A DNA stretch of 61,030 bases from M0108 sp964523415 (lineage in GTDB: Bacteria; Pseudomonadota; Gammaproteobacteria; Chromatiales; Chromatiaceae): NCBI GenBank assembly GCA_964523415.1, contig CAZFZB010000005.1, positions 1 to 61,030 on the forward strand, written 5' to 3'. The notes beneath the pieces are model-generated. The model saw nothing but the letters and a program-made list of their open reading frames with translations. It ran no database searches and was not told where the DNA came from. A program made the translations under genes and the position numbers. Positions within the stretch are counted from its first letter, which is position 1, and each line of letters begins with the position of its first letter. This document shows positions 18,435 to 26,997 of the stretch, piece after piece.

Positions 18435-18884
18435 ATGCACATTTGGGTCGATGCCGATGCCTGTCCCGGCGTCATCAAGGAAATTTTGTACCGGGCCTCC
18501 GTACGCGTTGGGGTCCCACTGACCCTGGTAGCGAACCAGCCTCTGCGAACCCCACCCTCGTCCTTGATTCGAACCGTCCAGGTAGGAACGGGCTTTGACA
18601 TTGCGGACAACTACATTGCCAGGCATCTGACACCGGGAGATTTGGTCATTACTGGCGATATCCCCCTGGCTGCCCAAGTCATAGCGCTAGGCGGGGAGGC
18701 CATCAATCCTCGGGGAGAACGTTATACCCCCGACAATATCCGGGAGCGGCTGGCGGTGCGTGATTGGCTGGAGGAGTTACGAGGCACCGGGGTGAACACT
18801 GGTGGGCCTCCACCTCTGGGTTTGACGGAACGCCAGGCCTTCGCCAATGCCCTTGACCGGATCTTGGCTCACAGACCGACCTGA
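18435..18884 (+). CDS. YaiI/YqxD family (UPF0178) protein
   Basis: This 149-residue cytoplasmic protein matches the UPF0178 family by its N-terminal VDADACP motif (residues 5-11) and the TGDIPLAAQVIALGGEAINPRGE segment (split here: TGDIPLAAQ near 75, INPRGERYT near 94). The fold is PIN-like with conserved aspartates, so nuclease activity has been suggested for the family but is not established. GGGAG lies seven bases before the ATG. The DHH-CBS gene follows after 30 bp, suggesting co-transcription. Confidence 0.88.
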   Translation: MHIWVDADACPGVIKEILYRASVRVGVPLTLVANQPLRTPPSSLIRTVQVGTGFDIADNYIARHLTPGDLVITGDIPLAAQVIALGGEAINPRGERYTPDNIRERLAVRDWLEELRGTGVNTGGPPPLGLTERQAFANALDRILAHRPT

Positions 18885-18914
18885 ATTTATAGTGATGGAG
18901 GATTGCTGCCGCCC

Positions 18915-20201
18915 ATGATTGCCGCTACCACCCATGTCAATGCGGATTTCGATGCCCTTGCCTCGCTGGTGGCGGCCGGGCTGCTCTATCCGGATGCCCT
19001 GCGTATTCTGCCAGGCCAGGTGCAACCCGCGGTTCGGGACTTCGTGGCGATTCATTGGGATCTGCTTGGACTGCGGGCACGCAAGGAGGTCGACTTGACC
19101 GGGCTGGTGCGACTGATCGTGACGGATGTCTCCAGTTGGGAGCGCCTCGATGACATGCGCGCCCTCGCCTCCCGGTCTGACCTACCTGTAACCGTTTGGG
19201 ATCACCATATGGCGCCGGGGACCATAATCGCAACGGAATTGCACCTGGAACCGACAGGCGCTGTGGTCACCCTGCTGTTGGAGGAGATCAAGGCCCGAGA
19301 CCTGGCCTTTTCCCCTATCCATGCCACCCTCTTTCTACTGGGTCTTTATCACGACACGGGTTCCCTTTCCTATCCCTCCACCACGGCCCGGGACGCTCAT
19401 ATCGCGGCCTTTCTATTGGAAAACGGCGCTGATCTCAACGTGGTGGCGGGTTATTTAGCCAGTGCTCTGGACCCTCGCCATCTCGACCTGTTTGGGCGCA
19501 TGTTAGAGGGGGTGGAGACCCATCAGATCGGAGGGTTACGCCTCGGACTTTGCGTGCAGGATGCGGACAAGAGCATGACTATGCTGCCCTCCGTGGTCAG
19601 CCGATTCATGGAGATCCAGGGCCTGGATGTGGCAATCGGCATCTTTCCCATGAGCCCGACGCGCACGACAGTGATAGGTCGCGCCAGCGCCCGGGAGTTC
19701 GACGTGGGTGCTCTACTCCGTCACCTGGGTGGCGGTGGCCACCCGGGCGCTGCCTCGGCCATGGTCCAGGCCCCTCTCGAGAGGGTACGCAGGCAAGTCG
19801 AGGAACTCATCTCCCAGATCGAGGTACGGGAGGCACGTGTGGCGAGTCTGATGGAATCTGTTGAATTTAGCCTGTCCCCCCAGGACTCAATCCGCCAGGC
19901 ACAGGCTCTCCTGGGCCGTACAGGTCGCCGGGCCCTGTTGGTGGTGGGTGAGGATAAGGTTCCCCTTGGCACCTTTGGCCTGGGCCAATTGGAGAAGGTC
20001 CGCGGCGAGCGTCAGTGGGATCAGCCCGTGACATCCATGATGCGCCGCCAAATGATCAGCGTCCGTCCTGATCAGACCCTGAGGGAGTCTCTACAACTGA
20101 TGGCCAATTCCGAGCTCGGTTTCCTGCCGGTGATCGAGGAGGGGCGTTTGGTCGGGGAGATCAGGCGCGGCGCCATCATTCTCAGTCTCTATGAATTTTG
20201 A
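18915..20201 (+). CDS. DHH/DHHA1 phosphoesterase with a CBS-domain pair
   Basis: This 428-residue protein joins a DHH-DHHA1 phosphoesterase to two C-terminal CBS domains. Motifs in order are THVNADFDALAS (residues 6-17), VTDVSS, WDHH (the DHH motif, near residue 95), LYHDTGSLSYPSTT, and GGGGHPGA of the DHHA1 domain (near 275-282). CBS repeats occupy about 312-428. Relatives act as nanoRNases, pAp phosphatases or the DHH part of CCA-adding enzymes; no nucleotidyltransferase domain is present. The CBS pair would sense an adenine nucleotide. The start at 18915 is set by homology to the DHH motif I; the ribosome binding site GGAGG is rather far (13 bases). Confidence 0.88.
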   Translation: MIAATTHVNADFDALASLVAAGLLYPDALRILPGQVQPAVRDFVAIHWDLLGLRARKEVDLTGLVRLIVTDVSSWERLDDMRALASRSDLPVTVWDHHMAPGTIIATELHLEPTGAVVTLLLEEIKARDLAFSPIHATLFLLGLYHDTGSLSYPSTTARDAHIAAFLLENGADLNVVAGYLASALDPRHLDLFGRMLEGVETHQIGGLRLGLCVQDADKSMTMLPSVVSRFMEIQGLDVAIGIFPMSPTRTTVIGRASAREFDVGALLRHLGGGGHPGAASAMVQAPLERVRRQVEELISQIEVREARVASLMESVEFSLSPQDSIRQAQALLGRTGRRALLVVGEDKVPLGTFGLGQLEKVRGERQWDQPVTSMMRRQMISVRPDQTLRESLQLMANSELGFLPVIEEGRLVGEIRRGAIILSLYEF

Positions 20202-20206
20202 CTTAT

Positions 20207-20449
20207 TTAACCCCCAGCCGCCATCCTTACCCACCTTGTTCCCGCCAAGTGGCTGCTGGCCGAATCTTCTTTTTCAGAATCTCCGCTGGCCTTGGCCGGT
20301 TCTTGCGGTGACCCCTTGCCCTAGTCCTTCACAGTCAGGTCCCCCCGATGGGCCCCACCAAGGATAGGCACACGGGCCAGGCTGTTTGCTTCCAGGGCCA
20401 GGAGGAACTCGTCTTCCTTAATACTACCGATTATGTTGGGTTGGGGCAT
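20207..20449 (-). pseudogene. Possible small ORF with an internal TAG
   Basis: On the minus strand an ATG at 20449, with GAAGG eight bases upstream, opens a 42-codon frame ending in TAG at 20321. The same frame continues without further stops for 37 codons to TAA at 20207. The first part (MPQPNIIGSIKEDEFLLALE, then a VPILGG segment) and the second (EPAKASGDSEKED) both read like natural protein. It fills almost the whole gap between the DHH-CBS gene and tauE. It could be a short gene of 42 codons, or an 80-codon gene with a nonsense mutation. No family was recognised. Confidence 0.35.
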
Positions 20450-20484
20450 CTCGGGGCCCTTCTATCCTAGGTGTTGTACTTGCC

Positions 20485-21243
20485 ATGCCACCATTAGAAC
20501 TTCTGCTACCCATTCTAGGTATAGCCTTTCTTGCAGGTCTGGTGCAGGGGCTATCGGGGTTTGGGTCGGGCCTAGTAGCGGCACCCCTTCTGGCCCTGCT
20601 GTTACCCCTGGACACGGCAGTTCCTCTAATGACTCTTCTTAGCCCACTGATCTCACTGCAAAATCTTATTCATTTGCGACAGGCTATTTGTTTCGATCGG
20701 GTAGCATTGCTTTTGGCGGGTTATGTCGTGGGGACACCCTTGGGCCTTTATCTGCTCACCCGCGCCCCGGCAACGCTGATGTTAGGAACCCTCGGTATCT
20801 TTTTGACGAGCTATGCCCTTGTCTCTCTGACTGGACGGCAACCGCAAGCGAGGTGGCTGCGAGAGTGGCGTTTTGCGCTTGGCCTGGTATCAGGCGCCCT
20901 GGGGTCCGCCTATAGCACCAGCGGACCTCCCGTCATTCTCCATGTCGCGGCGCATCCGGAGTGGGAACCCAATCAGCAAAAGGCCACCTTGGCCCTCTTT
21001 CTCGGCCTTTCCAATCTGATCACCCTTGTCGCCTTCGGCCTTGCCAATCTCTATTCGGGTGAGATAGTGGCTTGGTTTCTCTGGGCCTTCCCCCTGCTCG
21101 CCACAGGAACTCAAATCGGCATCCTCCTCTACCAGCGGATGGGTCCTCACGATTACCGCCGCTTGACCTTCAGCCTTATCCTGGCCATGGGGATCCTCCT
21201 GCTCTGGCGGGCAATTTCTCTGATTCTTCGAATGAACCTCTGA
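20485..21243 (+). CDS. TauE/SafE family sulfite or organosulfonate exporter
   Basis: This 252-residue inner-membrane protein has about eight hydrophobic spans and the TauE/SafE layout of two related halves. Typical segments are FLAGLVQGLSGFGSGLVAAP near residue 15 (read as VQGLSGFGSG) and GLVSGALGSAYSTSGPPV near residue 135. Members export sulfite, sulfoacetate or similar anions, or import them. The substrate is not evident and no sulfonate genes are adjacent. It is transcribed alone. Confidence 0.85.
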   Translation: MPPLELLLPILGIAFLAGLVQGLSGFGSGLVAAPLLALLLPLDTAVPLMTLLSPLISLQNLIHLRQAICFDRVALLLAGYVVGTPLGLYLLTRAPATLMLGTLGIFLTSYALVSLTGRQPQARWLREWRFALGLVSGALGSAYSTSGPPVILHVAAHPEWEPNQQKATLALFLGLSNLITLVAFGLANLYSGEIVAWFLWAFPLLATGTQIGILLYQRMGPHDYRRLTFSLILAMGILLLWRAISLILRMNL

Positions 21244-21259
21244 CCGACTCTTCCATTGG

Positions 21260-21278
21260 CAACACAACTATTGTGTTG
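21260..21278. promoter_or_regulatory. Perfect 8-bp inverted repeat upstream of tatT
   Basis: CAACACAA-CTA-TTGTGTTG is a perfect inverted repeat with a 3-bp spacer, 17 bp after the tauE stop and about 160 bp before the TatT start. No T tract follows. It could be an operator for a small dimeric regulator or a weak hairpin ending the tauE transcript. Confidence 0.4.
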
Positions 21279-21436
21279 GTGATCATGGCAAAGCCAGGCG
21301 GGTCGCCTATCCTTTCAGAAAGGAACGCGGCCAATTCCCGCGCTTCAGACTGATCCCCGGGCATGAGAATCGGTTCCCACCGGTTAGGGACCTAGCCTCC
21401 GGTCTTTGGATCATCACCCCTAGGAGGATGCCTGAC

Positions 21437-22315
21437 ATGACGTATTTCCGCGCCCTTGGCCTGATTCTGACGGCCTTGTTCCTCTCTAGTTGTGCATCCC
21501 TGGCCTCTGACCGCATGGCTGGGCAACTCAGAACCGTCATGTTGGCGCAAGATGATCCCGAGACGGTCAAGGCAGCGGCACCTGCCTTCCTGCTACTGGT
21601 GGAGTCCATGATCGCCGACAGCCCGGAGGACCCGCGTCTCTTGGTCACCGGGGCTGAACTGGCCGCCTCCTTTGGGGCACTACTGGAAGATCCTGACCGG
21701 CGGGCACGCCTCGCGGAGCGCGCCTATGACTATTCGAGGCGTGCCCTATGCGCGGAGCAGAAATCAGTCTGCATCGCCCTGGATGGTTCCTTCGAGGACT
21801 TCTCCGTATCAGTAGCCAAGGTTGGTCCCACGGACCTCGAAAACCTCTATGTTTTCGCCTCTACCTGGGCAACCTGGCTGGAATTTCATTCCGGAGACAT
21901 GGATGCCATAGCCAATCTGCCAAAATTGGAATTGATATTCGATCAAATTATCAGTCTCGATCCCAACTTCCATGGGGGCCGTGCTCACCTCTATGCCGGC
22001 GCACTCGCCATCCTCCGCCCGCCCGCCCTGGGAGGCAAGCCGGATAAGGCACGAGGCCACTTCGAGGAGGCCCTGCGACTTTCAAACGGCAAGGATCTGA
22101 TGGTTCAGGTCGAATACGCCCGACGCTATGCCAGACAAGTCTTAGATCAGCCCCTCCACGATCGACTGTTGAACCAGGTGTTGACAACCGATCCCGTCGC
22201 CCCAGGGCTGACCCTATCCAACTTGATAGCTCAAGAAGAAGCCAAACGCCTACTTTCGGAGGATTGGTTTGCGATGTTCAGCGATTTAGAGGCGCCCCAG
22301 AAGAATCAACTATAA
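21437..22315 (+). CDS. TatT-like lipoprotein of a TRAP transporter system
   Basis: This 292-residue lipoprotein (signal with FLSSC lipobox, Cys near residue 20) resembles the TRAP-associated T component first described in Treponema pallidum (TatT, Tp0956), an all-helical TPR-like protein that binds its partner solute receptor TatP. Its helices (for example LLVTGAELAASFGALL and GGRAHLYAGALAILRPP) and the LGGKPDKARGHFEEALRLS repeat fit that family. AGGAGG directly precedes the ATG at 21428, so I use the next ATG at 21437, nine bases after it. The matching receptor gene lies 3.6 kb downstream, past an AT-rich insert. Confidence 0.8.
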   Translation: MTYFRALGLILTALFLSSCASLASDRMAGQLRTVMLAQDDPETVKAAAPAFLLLVESMIADSPEDPRLLVTGAELAASFGALLEDPDRRARLAERAYDYSRRALCAEQKSVCIALDGSFEDFSVSVAKVGPTDLENLYVFASTWATWLEFHSGDMDAIANLPKLELIFDQIISLDPNFHGGRAHLYAGALAILRPPALGGKPDKARGHFEEALRLSNGKDLMVQVEYARRYARQVLDQPLHDRLLNQVLTTDPVAPGLTLSNLIAQEEAKRLLSEDWFAMFSDLEAPQKNQL

Positions 22316-22390
22316 CATCAATTGGCACGATAGCTTGAACCATGAATATCAAGCAAATCAAATACCCAACATTGCTTGTAACGTCATTGA

Positions 22391-23977
22391 ATGAATTCAT
22401 TACTTGATTCGATGTACAGACTGAATTGCTACGATTCAAAAAATACCTGGTGGATTCTGAAAGCCTGTTTGATTTTATTTCTAGGATCTGCCATTCCTCT
22501 GGAAATACCTGCGGATGCTTCGATAACCATGGCAAGACTGGAAAGGGATCTAATAATGCTTAAAACCGAGATGATGAACCCGGCTATTTTCAATAACAAA
22601 TCCTGCGCCTCATTTATCAGACACTATAGCCTTTTACTTTTTGAGGAGGGTACCAGTAATTATTTACCCGATGACTTGAAAGAGGAAAAAATCCTGCTAG
22701 ACTCGGCGCCCCACATTGCAAGATCAATATTTGACTTTCGGGCCGACCTTCTTGAAAAAGCAAAGGATTTTTCCAATAAGCAAGGCATGACGATGGAATG
22801 CCGGAATTCCATATTCCGTGCCCTGAGATATAGCCGATTTATTGAAGAAACCCTGATCGAATGGTATATAAAAAAAACAGGGGTGGACATTTTCCCCGAA
22901 GTGCTGAAGGGAAGAGAACCCGTCCTGATGATGAGGGGAAATAAAGGAAGGTACATCCCGCAATCGGGAGACATCCTTTTGGTAAGAAGCCGATTTTCCG
23001 TAAGCGCCACTATAGCCCGTATCAGCGACGAAGAAGGTCATTTCAGTCACTCGGCACTGATACATGTTGACGAGAATGGCCAAGTATGGGTATTGGAATC
23101 TCTTATAGAAATGGGAGTCGCCGCGGTACCTTGGGAAGAATGGGTTAAACATCAACCCGTTAGGGTTCTAGTGATGCGCTATCGGGATGGGGATACCGCT
23201 CACAGGGTGTCAGGTTGGTTATTCGACTGGGTAATGAGTCGGAAAAAAAGCGGCAAGGAGCCCGTGCCCTATGATTTCAATATGAATTTTAGCGATTCTA
23301 GTGAGCTTTCATGTTCCGAATTAATACGCTTCGCATATTCACAAGCAACAAACGGCATAGTTAATATTCCAAAATATCCATCCTCGGTAAAAAAACTAGC
23401 TGGTAATAAATTATTCACAGATCTGGGAATTCATGAAAAGGAAATTTTTAGTCCCAGTGACTATGAAATCGACCCAGAACTATCAGTGATCGCGGAATGG
23501 AGGGATTATTCAGAAACCTATGGGACTAGAGTGCAAGACGCCATCTTGTCGAGCGTTATATTCTGGATGACTGATTTAAATTACCAATTGACTTATGAAG
23601 GATTTGTCCAGGACGCCGGAGCTTTTTATTGGCGCTACCTAAGACCGATGGGCCTTGGCAGGCAGTGGGTTCCGGCCAACATGACCCCAGGATTTTTCAA
23701 GGCAATCCTGGCATTAGATTCCACTACAAACGCCCTTGAAAGGGCCTTAAGGGAAGTGGAAAACCACAACATAGTACAAGACGAGTGGGGTCTTGACTAT
23801 AAATCAATGCTGGTCATTTTGGATGGAATTAGAAAATCAGATTGCCAATATTATCTTTCTGGTCGAGATGAAATAAAAGCGAATATTTTTATTTGGGAAC
23901 CTAATCTACTGGAAGAAAGAATTCTCTTTCATCAATATCTCAATACTCCGCCTGGTACCGGCACCTGCCGGGATTGA
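22391..23977 (+). CDS. YiiX/YebB-like permuted papain-fold protein, probably exported
   Basis: This 528-residue protein has a YiiX/YebB-type circularly permuted NlpC/P60-like domain in its middle. The motif SGDILLVRSRF opens the domain (near 196), followed by the catalytic-type residues H220 (FSHSALIHV), E236 (VLES) and C308 (ELSCSELIRFAY) in the His-acid-Cys order expected for the permuted fold. A hydrophobic segment at about residues 20-40 suggests export. The 160-residue N-terminal and 200-residue C-terminal regions are not recognised. Members may cleave amide or ester bonds in cell-wall or lipid substrates; the substrate here is unknown. The start is uncertain (ATG at 22391 or 22412), as no ribosome binding site is visible. 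Codon use is AT-rich. Confidence 0.72.
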   Translation: MNSLLDSMYRLNCYDSKNTWWILKACLILFLGSAIPLEIPADASITMARLERDLIMLKTEMMNPAIFNNKSCASFIRHYSLLLFEEGTSNYLPDDLKEEKILLDSAPHIARSIFDFRADLLEKAKDFSNKQGMTMECRNSIFRALRYSRFIEETLIEWYIKKTGVDIFPEVLKGREPVLMMRGNKGRYIPQSGDILLVRSRFSVSATIARISDEEGHFSHSALIHVDENGQVWVLESLIEMGVAAVPWEEWVKHQPVRVLVMRYRDGDTAHRVSGWLFDWVMSRKKSGKEPVPYDFNMNFSDSSELSCSELIRFAYSQATNGIVNIPKYPSSVKKLAGNKLFTDLGIHEKEIFSPSDYEIDPELSVIAEWRDYSETYGTRVQDAILSSVIFWMTDLNYQLTYEGFVQDAGAFYWRYLRPMGLGRQWVPANMTPGFFKAILALDSTTNALERALREVENHNIVQDEWGLDYKSMLVILDGIRKSDCQYYLSGRDEIKANIFIWEPNLLEERILFHQYLNTPPGTGTCRD

Positions 23978-24110
23978 ATCGGTTCAATCTGTAAAATCAT
24001 CTTTGCCGCCAGAAAGTATTCGAGACAACAATGTTTATCAGGGCATACTGGTCCGACCAGGGGTAAATCAAGTTTCCGGCATCCCGATAATCAGAGCGAG
24101 CATCCGTTAA

Positions 24111-25703
24111 ATGAAGATATTTCACGCACTGATTACAAGTCTTGTACTGGTCATCCTGATGTTAACCCTGACAGGATGTACACCCATGGTAGTTCGGGGT
24201 GGCCCGAATCAGCCAGTTAGTACGGCGATCAAAAATCCCCATACAACCCCTTTGGGAATCAAAGCAGGAAGGTTGGCCGTTAAAAGAAACAACCGGGAAT
24301 CTGGGTTTCTAGTTCTGAGTGACGGGGAAGAGGCATTACTCTGGCGCGGGCTTCTTGCAGATCGGGCGACTCGAACCATCGATGCACAATATTTTATCTG
24401 GAGCCAGGATAATGTCGGAACCATTGCGGCCGAACGTCTGATTCAGGCCGCGGATCGGGGTGTACGTGTACGCGTGATCGTTGATGAAATAACCCTCGAT
24501 GCCAAACCCTTATTCTTGATTTATCTCGATGGGCACCCGAATGTGGAAATTCGCGTCTATAATCCCTCCGGTTCAATAGGTATGGGTGGTGTTGGGAAGA
24601 TTATGAACTTATTGGGAGATTTTCGACGACTGAATAGAAGAATGCATAACAAGGCCTTTATCGTGGATGGGAGTTTCGCAATATTGGGGGGTCGGAACGT
24701 TGCCGATGAATATTTTGACCTGGATCCTCGTTTGAATTTTAGGGATCTAGATCTGCTTGCCGTGGGGCCTGTGATACCTGAAATATCCAACAGTTTCGAC
24801 GAATATTGGAATAGCGAATGGGTCATGCCAGTCGGGGATATTCTGCAAATTAAATATTTGCCAGAAGACGCCGAGAAATATTTCACTCAACTTCATGAAT
24901 ACGCGGGGCGGACTGAAAACTTTCCACCGAGGTTCCAGCAAGATCTTGAATCATTATCTCAACATTTTGATGCCATGGGTCCAGCCACCCTTGATTGGGG
25001 GGTAGCGCGTCTGATTTATGATGCGCCTGGGAAAAACCTAGATCTCAATAGTCTTGAGGCTTTTGGCGAGAGCGGGAGACAGCTAACCGAACTGGCCCTT
25101 TCGGCACGGCATGAAATTATCGTCGAAACTCCTTATTTGGTACTCCTTGAAGGAACTTTCCATGTATTGGATGAACTCATCAACAGAGGCGTGAAAATTT
25201 CGTTCATTACGAATTCCCTGGCCGCAACGGATGCTATTTGGGTTCATGCCAGCTACGCATCCCAAAGAAATAAATTGCTTGATATGGGCATTGATATTTT
25301 TGAATATCGATCCAGCCCGGATGACAAGGAGCACTTCATAAAGCATCTAATAATGAAGAATAAGGATATGATCGTATCGCTTCACGCCAAGACCATGGTT
25401 ATCGATGATAGATTCGTGTTTGTCGGGTCCTTTAACATGGATCCCAGATCCACGCACCTCAACACGGAAATGGGGTTAGTTGTCGATAGTATTGAACTGG
25501 CAGGAAAAATCACCTCCAGGCTCAAGAACGACATGGCCCCCCAGAATAGCTGGCGGGTAACACTGCAGGAGGATGGAAGAACAAAATGGGCAACTCGAAA
25601 ATCAGGTCAGACTGATATTCGAGAATCAGAGCCGGATGTTACTATTGGCAAGGCCCTTCTATTTCTACCCTTAGCGATTTTGCCAATTACACCACTGATG
25701 TAA
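24111..25703 (+). CDS. Phospholipase D family lipoprotein (cardiolipin synthase-like)
   Basis: This 530-residue protein is a predicted lipoprotein (lipobox LTG-C, Cys near residue 23) with two HKD motifs, H179-N-K-A-F-I-V-D (followed by GGRN) and H425-A-K-T-M-V-I-D-D (followed by GSFNMD). It matches the ClsC/YmdC-like branch of phospholipase D enzymes, which transfer or hydrolyse phosphatidyl groups. The active site would face the periplasm, which is unusual for a lipid-synthesis enzyme; a phospholipid-remodelling or nuclease role is also possible. The gene lies 133 bp after the YiiX-like gene in the same AT-rich segment and probably came with it. The ATG directly abuts an upstream TAA without a clear ribosome binding site. 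Confidence 0.85.
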   Translation: MKIFHALITSLVLVILMLTLTGCTPMVVRGGPNQPVSTAIKNPHTTPLGIKAGRLAVKRNNRESGFLVLSDGEEALLWRGLLADRATRTIDAQYFIWSQDNVGTIAAERLIQAADRGVRVRVIVDEITLDAKPLFLIYLDGHPNVEIRVYNPSGSIGMGGVGKIMNLLGDFRRLNRRMHNKAFIVDGSFAILGGRNVADEYFDLDPRLNFRDLDLLAVGPVIPEISNSFDEYWNSEWVMPVGDILQIKYLPEDAEKYFTQLHEYAGRTENFPPRFQQDLESLSQHFDAMGPATLDWGVARLIYDAPGKNLDLNSLEAFGESGRQLTELALSARHEIIVETPYLVLLEGTFHVLDELINRGVKISFITNSLAATDAIWVHASYASQRNKLLDMGIDIFEYRSSPDDKEHFIKHLIMKNKDMIVSLHAKTMVIDDRFVFVGSFNMDPRSTHLNTEMGLVVDSIELAGKITSRLKNDMAPQNSWRVTLQEDGRTKWATRKSGQTDIRESEPDVTIGKALLFLPLAILPITPLM

Positions 25704-25931
25704 CGCTGGAATAGTCTGCCAGATGGAATAGCTGTTCATTAAACCTGTCACTATCTAATCGGAATCCATTCAAAACACCTACCTTGAATTGTGACTGATT
25801 CATGCATAAATAACAGCTATTATCATAACAGAAGGCCCCTGAATCATCACCCTGTCGTTATCACCAGGCCCTTCCAGTCCATATAGTGTATTTCCTGTCA
25901 ACAAATTGGTTATACGACCGGGAGTCATGAC

Positions 25932-26939
25932 ATGAAGATTGGGCGCATCCATCTGCCATTTTTGTTCTGCCTATTCATGATCCCTGCCCAGCTCCTGCAG
26001 GCAGCCCAAGTCATCAAGATCGCCACCCTCTCCCCGGATGGCACCAGTTGGATGCGTGCCATGCGGGCCGCCGGTGACACGATTGCCAAGCGATCTCAGG
26101 GGCGTGTGGTATTGCGGTTCTATCCTGGCGGTGTCATGGGCAATGACCAGAGCGTCATGCGTAAGATCCGCGCGGGCCAGTTGCAGGGAGGTGCCGTTAC
26201 CATTGGCGCCCTGGCGGGTGTGGATAAGGACATCGAAATCTATGGCCTGCCCTTCCTCTTCCACGACCTGCGCGAAGTGGATCAAGTGCGCGCCAGGATG
26301 GATACCACCCTGCTGCAAGGGCTGGAGAAAAAGGGCTTCATCGGTTTTGGTTTCGCCGAGGGTGGCTTTGCCTACTTCATGTCCAACCGACCCCTCAAGA
26401 CCATCACCGACCTCCAGGCCGGCAAGGTCTGGGCACCGGAAGGAGATAAAATCAGTCTCACTGGCTTTGAGGCCGTAGGCGTATCCCCTGTAACCCTCCC
26501 TATCACAGACGTCTTGGTGGCCCTGCAAACGGGTCTCCTCGACACCGTTACCTCCCCTCCCGCCGGCGCCATTGCGCTTCAATGGCATACCCGGGTCAAA
26601 TACCTGACGGAGGTACCCCTCCTCTATACCTATGGCATCCTGGTCATCTCCGAGCAGGCCTTCAACAAACTCTCCGGACAGGATCAGTCCTTGGTGAGGG
26701 AAGTCTTGGGGGACACCTTCAAGGAGATCAATTCCCAAAACCGCCGTGACAATGAGGCCGCCCTCAGGGCCCTCAGAAACCAGGGTATTGAGTTCCTTCA
26801 GCCCCCGCCCCAGGATCTGGCAGGCTGGCAACAGAGTGTGGAAAGTGCCCAAAAGCAATTGGTGTCCCAGGGCTACTTCAGCAGGGATCTGGTGGATAAG
26901 GTCAGGATGATCCTGGCCGAGCATAGACGAGGACGCTGA
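25932..26939 (+). CDS. TRAP transporter solute receptor (DctP family, TatP-like)
   Basis: This 335-residue periplasmic binding protein of a tripartite ATP-independent transporter has a signal peptide (LPFLFCLFMIPAQLLQA), the DctP start IKIATLSPDGTSWMRAM, the LRFYPGGVMGNDQ segment and the conserved FAEGGFAYFMSNRPLKTITDL stretch (read as GFAYFMSNRP near residue 150). Relatives pair with a TatT lipoprotein, here located upstream beyond the AT-rich insert. The DctQ and DctM membrane subunits are not in this window, so the transporter is incomplete here. GGGAG precedes the ATG by seven bases. The ligand is unknown. Confidence 0.88.
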   Translation: MKIGRIHLPFLFCLFMIPAQLLQAAQVIKIATLSPDGTSWMRAMRAAGDTIAKRSQGRVVLRFYPGGVMGNDQSVMRKIRAGQLQGGAVTIGALAGVDKDIEIYGLPFLFHDLREVDQVRARMDTTLLQGLEKKGFIGFGFAEGGFAYFMSNRPLKTITDLQAGKVWAPEGDKISLTGFEAVGVSPVTLPITDVLVALQTGLLDTVTSPPAGAIALQWHTRVKYLTEVPLLYTYGILVISEQAFNKLSGQDQSLVREVLGDTFKEINSQNRRDNEAALRALRNQGIEFLQPPPQDLAGWQQSVESAQKQLVSQGYFSRDLVDKVRMILAEHRRGR

Positions 26940-26997
26940 GGATCGGGGAGGTGACAAAGCCGCCTTCGCCTCCGACGTGACCCCTGCGGGAGTTAAG

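Larger units (their letters stand above)
22316..25931. other. AT-rich segment between tatT and the TRAP receptor gene
   Basis: Base composition falls sharply just after the tatT stop and recovers at the TRAP receptor gene. Example 60-base rows inside are 20/60 GC (22381-22440) and 21/60 (23341-23400), against 33/60 for 26221-26280. It holds two genes, both without clear ribosome binding sites. No integrase, terminal repeat or tRNA was seen at either edge. Insertion by horizontal transfer is inferred from composition and from the split partner genes. Confidence 0.6.

Noticed and set aside
22316..25931. Complete genomic island or prophage
   Set aside because: There is no integrase, attachment repeat, tRNA or phage gene. 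Only composition and the split gene pair support transfer.
25737..25931. Sigma70 promoter for the TRAP receptor (TTGAAT with TAAATA, or TATAGT near 25880)
   Set aside because: Matches are weak and such hexamers are frequent in AT-rich DNA, so no single site can be supported.
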